Assembly (NCBI GenBank): GCA_028867035.1
Contig: JAGWHB010000001.1
Coordinates: 1-64,000 of the forward strand
Origin: Nitrososphaerota archaeon
GTDB taxonomy: Archaea > Thermoproteota > Nitrososphaeria > Nitrososphaerales > Gagatemarchaeaceae
Direction: 5' to 3'
Length of the DNA: 64,000 bases
Shown: positions 34,349 to 43,718 of the stretch, piece after piece
How positions within the stretch are numbered: the first letter of the stretch is position 1
How the letters are laid out: the number at the start of each line of letters is the position of its first letter
The notes under the pieces: generated by a model
What the model was told of the DNA's origin: nothing
Databases searched by the model: none
Seen by the model: only the letters and a program-made list of their open reading frames with translations
Made by a program: the position numbers and the translations under genes

Positions 34349-35098
34349 TTGAGACGTCAAGAACGAGAAGCAGCTGATGCGCTGGATTACATTGACGCCA
34401 CCGCCGACGTCCAGTCCGAGACAGCAAGGCTGCCGGTGGATGCCGGTATCACGAATCTGAAGGTGCTGGGGAGCTCCGGAAACTTCAGCATGCCGGTCGA
34501 GCTTTCGATCCAGACTTCGACGGGTTACCACAGGGGGGTCCACATGAGCCGGCTTGTGAAGGCGGCGAACAGCCGGAAGCCAAAGGGGGTCGAACAGTGG
34601 CTGAGATGGATATGCGGCGAAGTGAACAGGACCCAGCCGGGGTCCACGGTCACCGCCAGCTTCGACCTACCATACGACGACCAGTTCGCCAGGATAACCA
34701 TGCGGGCGACCCAGCGGGGGGCGCTCACCTACAGGTACGTCGTCGACGGAATGACAGCCTGCCCTTGCTCGAAGAAGATGGTTGGCATAGGCCACATGCA
34801 GAGGGCTCAGATCACCCTGGCACTCAAGAGCGAGAAGCCTCTGGACTCGATGAGTGTGGTCGAGAGGGTGACTGAATGCTTCTCAGCCTCGCCCAAGGAG
34901 CACATGAAGAGGCTCGAGGAGGCCAAGAAGATACTCGAAGCCCAGGCGAATCCAAGGTTCGCCGAAGACCTGGTCCGGGAGTGTGTGAGCAGGTTCCCGA
35001 ACGCCCTGTTCGTAAGCGGGAGGTGCTTTGAGTCCATCCATGCGCACGACGCCATCGCGACCTGGTCTGCAAAGCCAGGATGGATGCCCGTCCTATAG
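34349..35098 (+). CDS. mptA: GTP cyclohydrolase, FolE2/MptA family
   Basis: The 249-aa protein has GVHMSRLVKA, the metal and catalytic segments MTACPCSKKM and GIGHMQRAQITL, and the C-terminal HAHDAIATW typical of COG1469 GTP cyclohydrolase IV/IB. It feeds GTP into the pterin or 7-deazaguanine pathway, here plausibly supplying the QueD substrate encoded two genes upstream. TTG start, 18 nt after queC. Confidence 0.85.
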   Translation: MRRQEREAADALDYIDATADVQSETARLPVDAGITNLKVLGSSGNFSMPVELSIQTSTGYHRGVHMSRLVKAANSRKPKGVEQWLRWICGEVNRTQPGSTVTASFDLPYDDQFARITMRATQRGALTYRYVVDGMTACPCSKKMVGIGHMQRAQITLALKSEKPLDSMSVVERVTECFSASPKEHMKRLEEAKKILEAQANPRFAEDLVRECVSRFPNALFVSGRCFESIHAHDAIATWSAKPGWMPVL

Positions 35099-35127
35099 GA
35101 CCCGGCTCCAGCTTTAAATCGAGAAAC

Positions 35128-36003
35128 ATGCGCCGACCGAGTGGGTTGACCGAACTTCACATCGGCACCTCGGGCTGGTCCTACAACGAATGGGCCGGTG
35201 TCTTCTATCCGAGCACGACAACGAACAAGCTGTCGTACTATTCCAAACTCTTCCATACCGTGGAGGTTGATTCGTCGTTCTATGCGTTCCCGTCCAAGGG
35301 ACTGGTGCTGGGTTGGGCTCGGCACACCCCGGACGACTTCGTATTTTCACCCAAGCTGCCAAGACAGCTGACCCATGAAAAGAAGCTCGACCTGAACCAG
35401 GGGGTCGAAGGAGACCTGGTCCGCTTCCTGAGCCTGATGAAGCCGCTCATTGACACGGGCAAACTAGGGCCCGTGCTCGTCCAGCTGCCTCCCAGCTTTT
35501 CGTTCGATGCCGACTTCGACAAATTGAAGGGCTTCCTTGAGAAGGTGCCGGAAGACGTCATGTTCGCAGTGGAGTTCCGCCATCCGTCGTGGTTGCGCGG
35601 CGAGACGTGGTCACTCCTCCAAAGCAAGAATGTCGCGAATGTGATCGTGGATGAACCCCTTCTGCCCCCCGACACGGTCGTCACGGCTGACTTCGCCTTC
35701 CTCAGATGGCACGGGAGAGGGAGCCGACCCTGGTACAACTACAGGTACAGCGACAAGGAGCTCGACGGTTGGGTTCCCAAGGTGAAGGATGTGACCTCCC
35801 GGGTCAAGAAGACCTTCGGCTACTTCAACAACCACTTCCATGGCTTCGCGGTCGAAAACTCCCTCAGGATGATGGAGAAGCTGGGGGAGTCGAGCCCGCG
35901 GCAGGAGGAGGCGAGGACGAGGGCGACCAAATTCATCCAGACCGGGAGAAGGGACGAAGGCGAAGGGAGCATGCTCGAGTTCGTGGGCAAGGGCGCCAGA
36001 TGA
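35128..36003 (+). CDS. DUF72 family protein (YecE-like)
   Basis: 291 aa from the ATG at 35128, chosen because CTTTAAATC (about 35110) precedes it and the domain starts soon after (LHIGTSGWSYNEWAGVFYP). SFYAFPS, FVFSPKLPRQLTHEKKL, FAVEFRHPSW and YFNNHFHGFAVENSL are the DUF72 TIM-barrel signatures. Function is unknown; nucleic-acid processing roles have been proposed for the family. ATGA coupling leads to the NAD kinase gene. Confidence 0.85.
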   Translation: MRRPSGLTELHIGTSGWSYNEWAGVFYPSTTTNKLSYYSKLFHTVEVDSSFYAFPSKGLVLGWARHTPDDFVFSPKLPRQLTHEKKLDLNQGVEGDLVRFLSLMKPLIDTGKLGPVLVQLPPSFSFDADFDKLKGFLEKVPEDVMFAVEFRHPSWLRGETWSLLQSKNVANVIVDEPLLPPDTVVTADFAFLRWHGRGSRPWYNYRYSDKELDGWVPKVKDVTSRVKKTFGYFNNHFHGFAVENSLRMMEKLGESSPRQEEARTRATKFIQTGRRDEGEGSMLEFVGKGAR

Positions 36004-36791
36004 AAGCAAGGCTGCTCCTGGACGGTGGGTCGCCGAAGGTGCCGCCGGGCGAATTGAAGAAGATCGTCCAGGATTCCCGCATCGAGGTAAGCCAGGGTCG
36101 AGCTGATTTTGGAATCGTCCTGGGGGGAGACGGGCGGTTCAGCAGGTACGGGAGGACAGAGGACATGCCTCTGCTCTTCGTGGGAGTGAGGTCGAAGGGA
36201 GCAACAGGCTCGAAGGCGCACCTTGCCCGGACGACCTTCGACGAACTGCCTGAGGCATTGGCGATGGTAAGGAGTGGGAAGTACAGGATCGACGAGCACA
36301 AGAGGCTTGGAGTGCTCAAGAATGGGAAGGCACTCGGAGAGGTTTTCACTGACGTCTATCTTCAGAGGGGGAGTGAGAGCACATGCGTCCGTTACAATGT
36401 GAAGGTAACAGGCCCTCGAATCCACATCGAAGAGGCAGCCATCGGGGACGGGGTCGTTGTCACGACCCAGGCAGGGTCAACAGGGTATTACTCCTACCCA
36501 GACAGGGTCAAGGGAGAGTGGATGGACCCAACGGCCTTCGCAAACTTGGGGAGAGACGAGGTGGGCATATGCCATGTCGTCCCGACTTTCACTGAGAGGA
36601 CCGGGACAGTCAGACATCCCCTCCGCTACACGGTCCCGTGGGGGAGCAGAATAGACGTCTCGCTCTTCAGAGAGGCGGATGCCAGACTTTATGGTATCGC
36701 GGACAACCACATTGGAATCAAGATAAAGATGGGAGATACCGTCAGCGTCGTCGCGGGAAAGAAGGTCACCAGACTGATCTCGTTTAACTGA
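36000..36791 (+). CDS. NAD kinase-like protein
   Basis: 263 aa from the ATG at 36000 (ATGA overlap with DUF72). GIVLGGDGRFSRYGR carries the GGDG nucleotide motif. The C-terminal beta-domain has GDGVVVTTQAGSTGYYSYP (the GDGxxxxTPxGSTAY region), followed by HVVPTFTERTG. Archaeal NAD kinases phosphorylate NAD to NADP. Motif spacing is slightly short at the N-terminus, so I keep it at family level. Confidence 0.8.
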   Translation: MKARLLLDGGSPKVPPGELKKIVQDSRIEVSQGRADFGIVLGGDGRFSRYGRTEDMPLLFVGVRSKGATGSKAHLARTTFDELPEALAMVRSGKYRIDEHKRLGVLKNGKALGEVFTDVYLQRGSESTCVRYNVKVTGPRIHIEEAAIGDGVVVTTQAGSTGYYSYPDRVKGEWMDPTAFANLGRDEVGICHVVPTFTERTGTVRHPLRYTVPWGSRIDVSLFREADARLYGIADNHIGIKIKMGDTVSVVAGKKVTRLISFN

Positions 36792-36808
36792 ACGTCCCCG
36801 CGTTAAAC

Positions 36809-37435
36809 CTAGCCCGAAGGTTCGACGCCGGTGGCGATGTACTCGACTGTTTCACCGATGAAGCTGGCGTGGTCGGCGATTCGCTCCAGGTATCTGAGAA
36901 TCAGCGTCGCCGACAGTGCGCATTTGACGTTCCCCCTGCCCTGGATTGTCCTCCTGAGATTTTCCCTGTAGCTGTCGTCCACAGCGTCGTCCATCGTAGG
37001 TATTCTCCTCGCAGTCTCGACGTCACGCTTTGCGAATGCCTCGATGCTGAGCCTGATCATTTCCTGCGTCTTCTTCGCCGTTTCGACGACGGCCGTGCGG
37101 TCGCATTTGCTTATGTCTCCGAACATGTCGAGGACTTCGGCGATGTCGAGGGCGTAGCGGCCGAAGCGGAAGAAGCCGTACGAGACTTCGAAGCACGATT
37201 TCAGGAACCTGAGGTCTGAAGCCACTGGCTGGTACCTCGCTATCATCTCCATCGATAGGTCGCTCACCTGGCGGTGGAGGGCTTCGAGGCGGCTGGACAT
37301 CTGTTTGACCTCGGTGCCTTTGCCTCCGTGGCTGTAGGCGTCGATGGATTCTGATACCGCCTGCTGGGCGAGGTTGGCCATGTTGAGGAGAAGGCTGTTG
37401 AGCTGGTCCAGCCCCATGTCCATGAGCCTAGGCAA
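36809..37435 (-). CDS. phoU: PhoU phosphate-signalling protein
   Basis: The 208-aa all-helical product has two PhoU repeats: one with FFRFGRYALDIAEVLD, the other with LILRYLERIADHASFIGETVEYIATG, containing the E..D metal-binding pattern. It is the last gene of pstSCAB-phoU, 7 nt after pstB. It modulates Pst activity according to phosphate status. Confidence 0.9.
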   Translation of the reverse strand: MPRLMDMGLDQLNSLLLNMANLAQQAVSESIDAYSHGGKGTEVKQMSSRLEALHRQVSDLSMEMIARYQPVASDLRFLKSCFEVSYGFFRFGRYALDIAEVLDMFGDISKCDRTAVVETAKKTQEMIRLSIEAFAKRDVETARRIPTMDDAVDDSYRENLRRTIQGRGNVKCALSATLILRYLERIADHASFIGETVEYIATGVEPSG

Positions 37436-37441
37436 GTCTGG

Positions 37442-38272
37442 TCACCCGAACTTCCCCGTGATGTAGCGTTCCGTCAGCTCCTCCCTGGGGTTTTCGAAGA
37501 GGTCGGCGGTCCCGCCGAACTCGATCAGCCTGCCGAGGTAGAAGAAGCCAGTGAAATCAGCCACGCGAGAGGCCTGCTGCATGTTGTGCGTGACGAGGAT
37601 AATCGTATAGTCTCTCTTCAGGTTGGTTATCAGCTCCTCAATCTTCGCAGTGGCGGTCGGGTCCAGGGCCGAGCATGGTTCATCCATAAGGAGGACCTCG
37701 GGCTCCACCGCCAGTGCCCTGGCTATGCACAGCCGCTGTTGCTGACCCCCGGAAAGGCTGGCGCCCGAGTTTTTCAACTTCTCTTTCACCTCATCCCAGA
37801 GGTAGGCCCCCCTGAGGCTCTGCTCGACCGCGTGATCGAGGACCTTCCTGTCCCTGACTCCGTTCAGGCTAAGGCCTGCGGCGACGTTGCTGTAGATTGA
37901 CATGGTAGGGAACGGGTTGGGCTTTTGGAAGACCATGCCGATTCTGCGTCGGATCGCCACGGGATCCATCCCTGGGCCATAGATGTTCTCTCCGTCCAGC
38001 AAGGCTTCCCCCTCCACAGTCGCCCCGGGGGTGAGTTCGTGTAGCCTGTTGAGGCAGCGGATGAAGGTTGTTTTGCCGCAGCCAGAGGGCCCCATTATCG
38101 CGGTAATCTTGTTCTGGGGGATGCGGATGGTTATGCCCTTCAGTACTTCGGTCCCCCCGAACCCTGCTTTCAATTCATTCGCTTCGATCTTGGGGGAGAA
38201 CGACGTAGTCGGGGCCGCTGGCAGCTTACTCGCCTCCAAGTCTCTCGAGTCCAGCTCCGCTTGAATCTCCAA
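37442..38272 (-). CDS. pstB: Phosphate ABC transporter ATPase PstB
   Basis: The 276-aa ABC ATPase has Walker [10 protein letters not shown] (61-69), signature [16 protein letters not shown], Walker [15 protein letters not shown] and the PstB-typical [10 protein letters not shown] and [14 protein letters not shown] stretches. The N-terminal 30 residues are an extension. It drives phosphate import through PstC/PstA. Confidence 0.95.
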   Translation of the reverse strand: MEIQAELDSRDLEASKLPAAPTTSFSPKIEANELKAGFGGTEVLKGITIRIPQNKITAIMGPSGCGKTTFIRCLNRLHELTPGATVEGEALLDGENIYGPGMDPVAIRRRIGMVFQKPNPFPTMSIYSNVAAGLSLNGVRDRKVLDHAVEQSLRGAYLWDEVKEKLKNSGASLSGGQQQRLCIARALAVEPEVLLMDEPCSALDPTATAKIEELITNLKRDYTIILVTHNMQQASRVADFTGFFYLGRLIEFGGTADLFENPREELTERYITGKFG

Positions 38273-38285
38273 ACCTCGATATCAC

Positions 38286-39158
38286 CTAGATTTCAGCTCG
38301 GACCCCCGCGTACTTCCGCCCGATAAGAAGCTTGACCGAGAGGTTCAGGACGAGCATGAAGGCCACCAGGATGAGGGCGGCGCCCCAGGCTGCGGCGTTC
38401 CAGCTGGGAAAGTCGGTGATGCCGTAGATGTAGATCCGAAGTGGCAAAGCAGCCGTGGGGGAAAGGAGGCCGTTGAAGAAATAGTTGCTCCCCAGCGCAG
38501 TCAGCAGCAGGGGGGCGGTCTCGCCGGCCGCGCGTGCGATGGAGAGGAGGATGCCGGTCGCAAGCCCGGACTTCCCGGTGCTTATCACGATTCTCATCAC
38601 AGTCTTCCACCTGGGTATACCAAGGGCCATGGATGCTTCACGGAGGGAATTGGGTACAATCTTTAGGGACTCTTCCGTAGTTCTGGCCACTATGGGTATC
38701 ATGAGCGCACCCAGCGCGACCGCCCCAGCAAGTGCAGAGAAGGCACCCGTCGTAAGCACGACGACGTAGTAGGCGAATATGCCGAGTGTGATTGAGGGAA
38801 ACTCGGCGAGGACGTCATTGGTGAAACTTGAGATAGACGAAAGACGTGACTCCGGCCATTCGGAGAAGTATATTCCGGCCCCGACGCCAAGGGGCACTCC
38901 GATCAGAGTGGCCAGGCCCACGATAATGAACGAGCCCTGGATGTCGTTTGCGATTCCACCGAGTATCCCAATGGGGGCAGGGAGCTTCGTGAGAAAGTCG
39001 ACGCTAATTACCGCTCCGCCCTGGACGATGACGTCGCCTATTATCAGAATCAGTGGCGTCACTGCAACTATGACCGCGGTCAATACCAGTCCTGTCATCA
39101 CGCTGTCGAAGACCTTGCGCCATCTCTTTCCGCGTCCAGCACTCACCGATGTGACCAT
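38286..39158 (-). CDS. pstA: Phosphate ABC transporter permease PstA
   Basis: 290 aa from the ATG at 39158 (MVTSVSAGRGKRW); the upstream part of the frame is pstC sequence. There are six hydrophobic spans. PstA features are VPLGVGAGIYFSEW, LREASMALGIPRWKTVMRIV (the EAA coupling loop) and ARAAGETAPLLLTALGSNYFF. The gene is 14 nt after pstC and 13 nt before pstB. Confidence 0.92.
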   Translation of the reverse strand: MVTSVSAGRGKRWRKVFDSVMTGLVLTAVIVAVTPLILIIGDVIVQGGAVISVDFLTKLPAPIGILGGIANDIQGSFIIVGLATLIGVPLGVGAGIYFSEWPESRLSSISSFTNDVLAEFPSITLGIFAYYVVVLTTGAFSALAGAVALGALMIPIVARTTEESLKIVPNSLREASMALGIPRWKTVMRIVISTGKSGLATGILLSIARAAGETAPLLLTALGSNYFFNGLLSPTAALPLRIYIYGITDFPSWNAAAWGAALILVAFMLVLNLSVKLLIGRKYAGVRAEI

Positions 39159-39172
39159 CCCGATTCTCCCCG

Positions 39173-40114
39173 CTAAACCCTGTACGTCGTCCCCCGTGTC
39201 ATCCTCCAAATCAGAACCCTGGCGAGGAAGTTGATGGTGAGAGCGAGCCCGAAGAGGATCAGACCCACCTCCACCACGGCAGAAGTCCACATGGCAGTAT
39301 CGGACTCGGTAAATTGATTGGCAATCAGACCCGATAGCGTGTATCCTCCGGAGAAGAGGTCCGCGGTTATGGCTGGGGTGTTTCCAATGACCATCACGAC
39401 CGCCATGGTCTCGCCCACCGCCCTGCCGAGGCCCAAGATGGTGGCACCGAAGATTCCGGAGCGAGCGTAAGGGATGACCGCCTTTCGAGTCACTTCCCAG
39501 TGAGTCGCTCCAAGCGAATACATGGCTTCTCGCTGGCTGTTGGGGACGGCGTTGAGAATGTCTCTTGACACCGCTGAAATCGTGGGAATTATCATTATGG
39601 CGAGGATGATACCAGCTGAAAGGAAATCATATCCGAAGGGCGCGCCCGAGAAGAAGGGAACGAAGCTGAGATATGCGTGCAGGGGTGTCTCGACGTAGAC
39701 TCTCATGACCGGTGCAAGAAAGAACAGGCCCCACAGGCCGTAGATCACGCTCGGGACTGCCGCAAGCAACTCAATCAGGGTACCAAGGGAGGAGCCCAGG
39801 AGTCGCATTCCCTTTGCCTTCTCTGAGAGAAATATGGCCACCCCCAGGCTTACAGGCAACCCTATGAGGATGGCGATGGCTGACGTGAGCAGAGTCCCGT
39901 AGATGTAGGGCAGCGCGCCGAATATGGAATGGACGGTGTCCCATGTGGAACCCGTTATGAATGAGAAACCAAACGTCGTCAGTGTAAGCATCGAGTGCAG
40001 AACAAGCTCGTACCCCAGGGCAATCAGAATGACGACTACGGAGAGCGCGGTCGAGGCGAAGACAGCCTTCAGAATTGAATCCCCGGTTACTCTAGGCCCC
40101 GTAATTTTCGCCAA
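39173..40114 (-). CDS. pstC: Phosphate ABC transporter permease PstC
   Basis: This 313-aa reading starts at TTG 40114 (residues LAKITGPRVTGDSIL); a CTG at 40132 or an earlier start inside the pstS spacer is possible. There are six spans. Conserved text includes FGALPYIYGTLLTSAIAILIG, AVPSVIYGLWGLFF, the EAA loop REAMYSLGATHWEVTRKAV and GRAVGETMAVVMVIGN. It forms the permease with PstA. Confidence 0.9.
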   Translation of the reverse strand: MAKITGPRVTGDSILKAVFASTALSVVVILIALGYELVLHSMLTLTTFGFSFITGSTWDTVHSIFGALPYIYGTLLTSAIAILIGLPVSLGVAIFLSEKAKGMRLLGSSLGTLIELLAAVPSVIYGLWGLFFLAPVMRVYVETPLHAYLSFVPFFSGAPFGYDFLSAGIILAIMIIPTISAVSRDILNAVPNSQREAMYSLGATHWEVTRKAVIPYARSGIFGATILGLGRAVGETMAVVMVIGNTPAITADLFSGGYTLSGLIANQFTESDTAMWTSAVVEVGLILFGLALTINFLARVLIWRMTRGTTYRV

Positions 40115-40190
40115 GAAGTTCCGCGAAGCCAGGTGATTTCCACCCTTACCAAACCATGAGAAAAGAAGAAGGATGGATCCTGCCTTTAGG

Positions 40191-41387
40191 CTAGGACCCA
40201 GTGTGTATTGGCGTGCCGTTGTAGGTGATGGAGTTGATGGTCGCGTCGTCAAGCGTCACAACGTTGGCTGGTAGTGCCGGATATCCGAGGTTGGAACCCG
40301 CAGATTGGGCAGAGTTGACTACCCACCAAATGAAGTTCACGGTGGCGGTGGCCTTCGACTGGTCTCCCGTCTGCTGCTGGTAAACCATGAAGTAGGTGAA
40401 GGTAGTGATCGGATAGATGTTCGCGTCCTTTGTGTCGTTGAATATGTTGTTGATTATGGAGACCTTGGTCCAGACCGCGTTGCCTGCCGGGAGCCCGGTA
40501 GCTCCAGCGGTGACGCCGGCAGCGATGTTGGTCAGGTTTGCCAGGACGAAGGTGCCTGCGGCGTTCTGGACGGAGCCGTAAGATATGGAGCCCTTGTTGA
40601 CGATTTCGTAGGCGATTTCGAGCGGTCCGATTGAGTATGGGGTGTTCTGGATGCAACCTGCAACGCCCTCATTGCCGCGACAGCCGAGTCCGGTCGGCCA
40701 GTTCGGAAGGGTGCCGGTACCGACGTGCTGCTTCCAATAGGCGTTCGAGTCAGATAGGTAGTTGGTGAATGCGAACATTGTACCGCTGCCGTCAGACCTG
40801 TGGACTACCTTGACTGCTTGGACCGGGAGAGTTACCCCCGGGTTCAAGGCGGCGATGGCTGGGTCGTTCCACATTGTGATATTCCCTAGGAAGATCTTGG
40901 CGAGAACGTCGCCAGTGAAACGCAGAGGTGCCTTGAGGCCCGCTGACGCAGGGATATTGTATGCTGGGACGACTCCGCTGTCTGATTCTGGGACGGTTAG
41001 GAGCGTCGTGCCTGATGGGAGGGCGGCATACTGTGAAGTGGTGAGAGGTGCATCGCTCGCGCCGAAGTTGACCGTTCCAGCCGTAATCGAGGCAATACCC
41101 TGCCCGCTTCCTACACTTGCATAGTTGACCTGGACGTTCGTCAATTGGTTGTAGGCGAAGGTCCATGCCGACATTAGTGGATAGACCAGAGTAGAGCCTG
41201 CTCCTTGAATCGTCACGGGTGCTCCAAGTGAGGTAGTTGTGGTGTTGGATGTTGATGAGCTCGTGGTCGAGCTGTTGCCGCCGCCTGGATTGAGCGCGAC
41301 GTAGGCGCCCGCTCCGACGACAACCACAATCAGGACGACCACAAGACCAATCGTCGTTGTACTTGCGCCTGTCTTGTAGAGGTTCAT
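40191..41387 (-). CDS. pstS: Phosphate-binding protein PstS
   Basis: The 398-aa protein has an N-terminal anchor (about 13-33), a Ser/Thr linker, and a PstS domain beginning VTIQGAGSTLVYPLMSAW. Phosphate ligands are in GSGQGIASITAGTVNFGASDAPL and VHRSDGSGTMFAFTNYLS. It captures phosphate outside the membrane for PstCAB. A TATA-like CAATAAATTT (about 41414-41423) lies about 27-36 nt before the ATG. Confidence 0.93.
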   Translation of the reverse strand: MNLYKTGASTTTIGLVVVLIVVVVGAGAYVALNPGGGNSSTTSSSTSNTTTTSLGAPVTIQGAGSTLVYPLMSAWTFAYNQLTNVQVNYASVGSGQGIASITAGTVNFGASDAPLTTSQYAALPSGTTLLTVPESDSGVVPAYNIPASAGLKAPLRFTGDVLAKIFLGNITMWNDPAIAALNPGVTLPVQAVKVVHRSDGSGTMFAFTNYLSDSNAYWKQHVGTGTLPNWPTGLGCRGNEGVAGCIQNTPYSIGPLEIAYEIVNKGSISYGSVQNAAGTFVLANLTNIAAGVTAGATGLPAGNAVWTKVSIINNIFNDTKDANIYPITTFTYFMVYQQQTGDQSKATATVNFIWWVVNSAQSAGSNLGYPALPANVVTLDDATINSITYNGTPIHTGS

Positions 41388-41662
41388 CTTCGGCGAAAGC
41401 CGAGCCCCTAGGAAATTTATTGATAGCCGATTGGGTCTATATCCTCACCCATAGAATATAGAACTGTGGAGTATTGCCATGTCGAAACGCCCTCTTGGCG
41501 CAGTCGGCAAAGCGCAGAGACAGGTTTGCCGCAATCATTTAGGGTCTCATTGACCCCTAAAATCAGGTCTATCGGACGTCACCACGTCGACTCCGTCACG
41601 TCCCAGTATGCACAGTAGCCATAGAGAAAAATATATAGCGACCATTATGCATTGCACCCGCG
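41388..41662. promoter_or_regulatory. Divergent pst/AbrB-PhoU control region
   Basis: Contains the pstS TATA (about 41414-41423, minus) and, for the divergent regulator, AAATATATAG (about 41629-41638, plus) about 25-34 nt before the TTG at 41663. An inverted repeat TTTAGGG-CCCTAAA with a 10-nt loop (41538-41561) sits mid-region and is a candidate operator for phosphate control. No gene is seen. Confidence 0.55.
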
Positions 41663-42703
41663 TTGGCAACCGAGAGAAGGCCTCCCGATTTCAGGAGGGT
41701 CCAGAAGACTGGCGGGGACAGTTTTGTTGTTTCACTTCCGAAGATGTGGGTGAGGGACGTTGGCCTGAAGCCGAAGGACCCGGTGGCGGTGCTGGTACAG
41801 CCTGACTCGTCTCTCCTCATCATCCCTCGACGGGACATAAGGGCAGCCTCGAAGTCTGAAGCTACCATCGAGGCGACCCAGGGGCTCGACAAGGACTTTC
41901 TTTTGAGACATTTCATTTCCTATTACCTTGCGGGATACGATACAATCCGAATTACTTTGGGCAGAGCGGACTCGTCGTTAAGGGGTTTCATCCGGGAGGG
42001 AATCAGGAGGAAGCTGGTGGGGGTCGAGATCATAGAGGAATCTTCGGGCGGGATACTTACTCAGTGCCTCTCCGGATATGTCGACCTTCCGCTGAAGAAA
42101 GCGTTCGAGCGGATGGCCATCATCGCCGGCGGGATGCTCACAGATTCCGTGGCGGTCCTCCAGGGCGGAGGAAGGGGAATGGCCGCGGAGGTAATCGAAA
42201 GAGATGACGAGGTGGACAGGTTCTATCATTTCCTTCTGAGGCAGCTGAACATCGCAGTGAGAGACAGGTCTGTGATACAGGAGATAGGGCTGACTTCGAC
42301 CAGGGATTGCCTAGGATACAGGCTGGCTGTAAAGAGCGCCGAGCGCGTCGCCGACCACGCCGCGGGCATAGCGGCCCAGGCGGAGAACCTTTTGACGCTC
42401 TCCGACAGTGCGGTGAAGAAGATTCAGGAGATGACCGCGCTTTCAAGGAAGGTTTTCGACAGCTCAATTACCGCGCTGATACGGCTCGACGGCAAGCTGG
42501 CGGAGGATGCCATCGCAAGGACCAAGGAGGTCATCCAGATGGAAGGGAAGCTGAGCGGCGAGGTGCTGTCACCTAGGATGAGCGGAGCTCAGGTAGCCTC
42601 GATGAAGCTGATGCTGGAGAGCATCAGAAGGGCGGCGGAGTACGGGTCTGACATAGCCGAGATAGCGATCGACTTGACCGTGGCAGAGCCTCAGGCCGTC
42701 TGA
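41663..42703 (+). CDS. AbrB-PhoU phosphate regulator
   Basis: In the 346-aa protein, residues 1-55 are an AbrB/SpoVT DNA-binding fold (VQKTGGDSFVVSLPKMWVRDVGLKPKDPVAVLVQPDSSLLIIPR). Residues 120-346 contain two PhoU repeats (IERDDEVDRFYHFLLRQLNIAV; SAERVADHAAGIAAQAENLL). Such fusions in archaea are thought to regulate phosphate uptake genes; its place divergent from pstS fits. Leaderless TTG start. Confidence 0.88.
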   Translation: MATERRPPDFRRVQKTGGDSFVVSLPKMWVRDVGLKPKDPVAVLVQPDSSLLIIPRRDIRAASKSEATIEATQGLDKDFLLRHFISYYLAGYDTIRITLGRADSSLRGFIREGIRRKLVGVEIIEESSGGILTQCLSGYVDLPLKKAFERMAIIAGGMLTDSVAVLQGGGRGMAAEVIERDDEVDRFYHFLLRQLNIAVRDRSVIQEIGLTSTRDCLGYRLAVKSAERVADHAAGIAAQAENLLTLSDSAVKKIQEMTALSRKVFDSSITALIRLDGKLAEDAIARTKEVIQMEGKLSGEVLSPRMSGAQVASMKLMLESIRRAAEYGSDIAEIAIDLTVAEPQAV

Positions 42704-42725
42704 TTCCGCGAGCCGGAGAAAGAAG

Positions 42726-43040
42726 TCAGTGCAATTCAAGCAGTTCGCATGTGCTTTCGAGCATCCCGACCAAGACGGCTTCGCCTTTCTCCGTCAGCAC
42801 CGCCTTCTCCTCTATTTGGTCTCCTTCGAGGGTTGACACCACGTCGACCAGGTATTCGCGTTGGAGCCATCCGAGTAGGCTTCCGAAGGCGGCGGGCGCG
42901 AGTCTTGTCCTCTCCCTGAGTGCTCCGACTTCCATTCGTCTCGCTCCGACCAGTGCCAACAAAGCAAACAGGCTCTGGTTCGGCAGGATGTCCCCCGCGA
43001 CCGAGGCTGTGGGACCCATTGTTCTTGTTCTCTGCAACAT
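42726..43040 (-). CDS. Small winged-helix regulator
   Basis: The 104-aa protein is a single winged helix: SLFALLALVGARRMEVGALRERTRLAPAAFGSLLGWLQREYLVDVVSTLEG, then a wing (KAVLTEKGEAVLVGML). ATG at 43040. It lies convergent to the AbrB-PhoU gene. Target is unknown. Confidence 0.6.
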   Translation of the reverse strand: MLQRTRTMGPTASVAGDILPNQSLFALLALVGARRMEVGALRERTRLAPAAFGSLLGWLQREYLVDVVSTLEGDQIEEKAVLTEKGEAVLVGMLESTCELLELH

Positions 43041-43334
43041 CGGCGCTTGTTGTCGGCTGACGCTAAAAATGGTTCCCGACTGAGGTTCTAGAATCAGTCA
43101 CGAAGTATAGGGAAGGATCGGGCTCCGATTCCGCTGGCCTGTTATACAAAAAAAGTTCCAGAGAATTGTTGGATTTGATTCTCTGCAAAGAGAGCCCAGC
43201 CAAGCAAAGTCGGCGGAGCCCTCGTTTTGAATGAATTTCATTGGTTGTAGGCCACGTCTGCAACTTTTTGTTCAAAACCGCTCTATTAACCGAGCCAAGA
43301 CGAAAGGAAGTCCGATGGGGGTGAAAAGAGAAAA
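43041..43334. other. AT-rich spacer with hairpins
   Basis: Holds a perfect inverted repeat CAGAGAAT-11-ATTCTCTG (43159-43185). On the minus strand it is followed by GAACTTTTTTTG, which would be a strong terminator or the end of a small minus-strand RNA. A near-palindrome AATGAATTTCATT lies near 43231-43243. A 102-codon minus frame crossing this region is not convincing. Confidence 0.4.
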
Positions 43335-43658
43335 ATGAACCAAGAAGACGCGTATTCGCTCGCTCGCGCAATCCTCCTCATAGGCGGCATCGTAGCCATC
43401 GCATTCGGAGCAACATTACTCGGCAGCTACTTCACCGGCGGACATCCGCTCAGTGACATCCTCGCAGTGCCTGGCCCGCTGCTCGGCGTGATTGTCGGAG
43501 TCGCGGCGTTGGTATCTTCGAGCAGGGTCAAGGACGAGCCAGTCGCCATCATCATGGCGGTCCTCGGCTTCCTAGCAGGCGGCCTCGGTGGAGTCCTAGT
43601 AGCCATAGGTGGCATCTGGGCAATCATCTCTAGGTACACCCTGAAGAGCACATCATAG
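43335..43658 (+). CDS. Small membrane protein (three helices)
   Basis: The 107-aa product has three hydrophobic spans (ILLIGGIVAIAFGATLLGSYF; LLGVIVGVAALVSS; IIMAVLGFLAGGLGGVLVAIGGIWAIIS) and a short polar N-terminus. GGGGGTG lies 16-22 nt upstream of the ATG. No family is recognised. Confidence 0.6.
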   Translation: MNQEDAYSLARAILLIGGIVAIAFGATLLGSYFTGGHPLSDILAVPGPLLGVIVGVAALVSSSRVKDEPVAIIMAVLGFLAGGLGGVLVAIGGIWAIISRYTLKSTS

Positions 43659-43667
43659 ACAGGGCGT

Positions 43668-43717
43668 GGGGTTCAGCTCCTCGGTATGGAGAACCCCTCC
43701 CGCATTTTCTTGATTTT
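43668..43717 (+). terminator. Hairpin and T-rich terminator
   Basis: GGGGTT/AACCCC with inner CTCC/GGAG pairs (43668-43697) is followed by CATTTTCTTGATTTTTC. It terminates the plus-strand membrane gene, 10 nt after its stop. Confidence 0.55.
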
Positions 43718-43718
43718 T

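Noticed and set aside
43063..43371. 102-codon minus-strand frame
   Set aside because: Crosses hairpins and the start of a better plus-strand gene; random composition.
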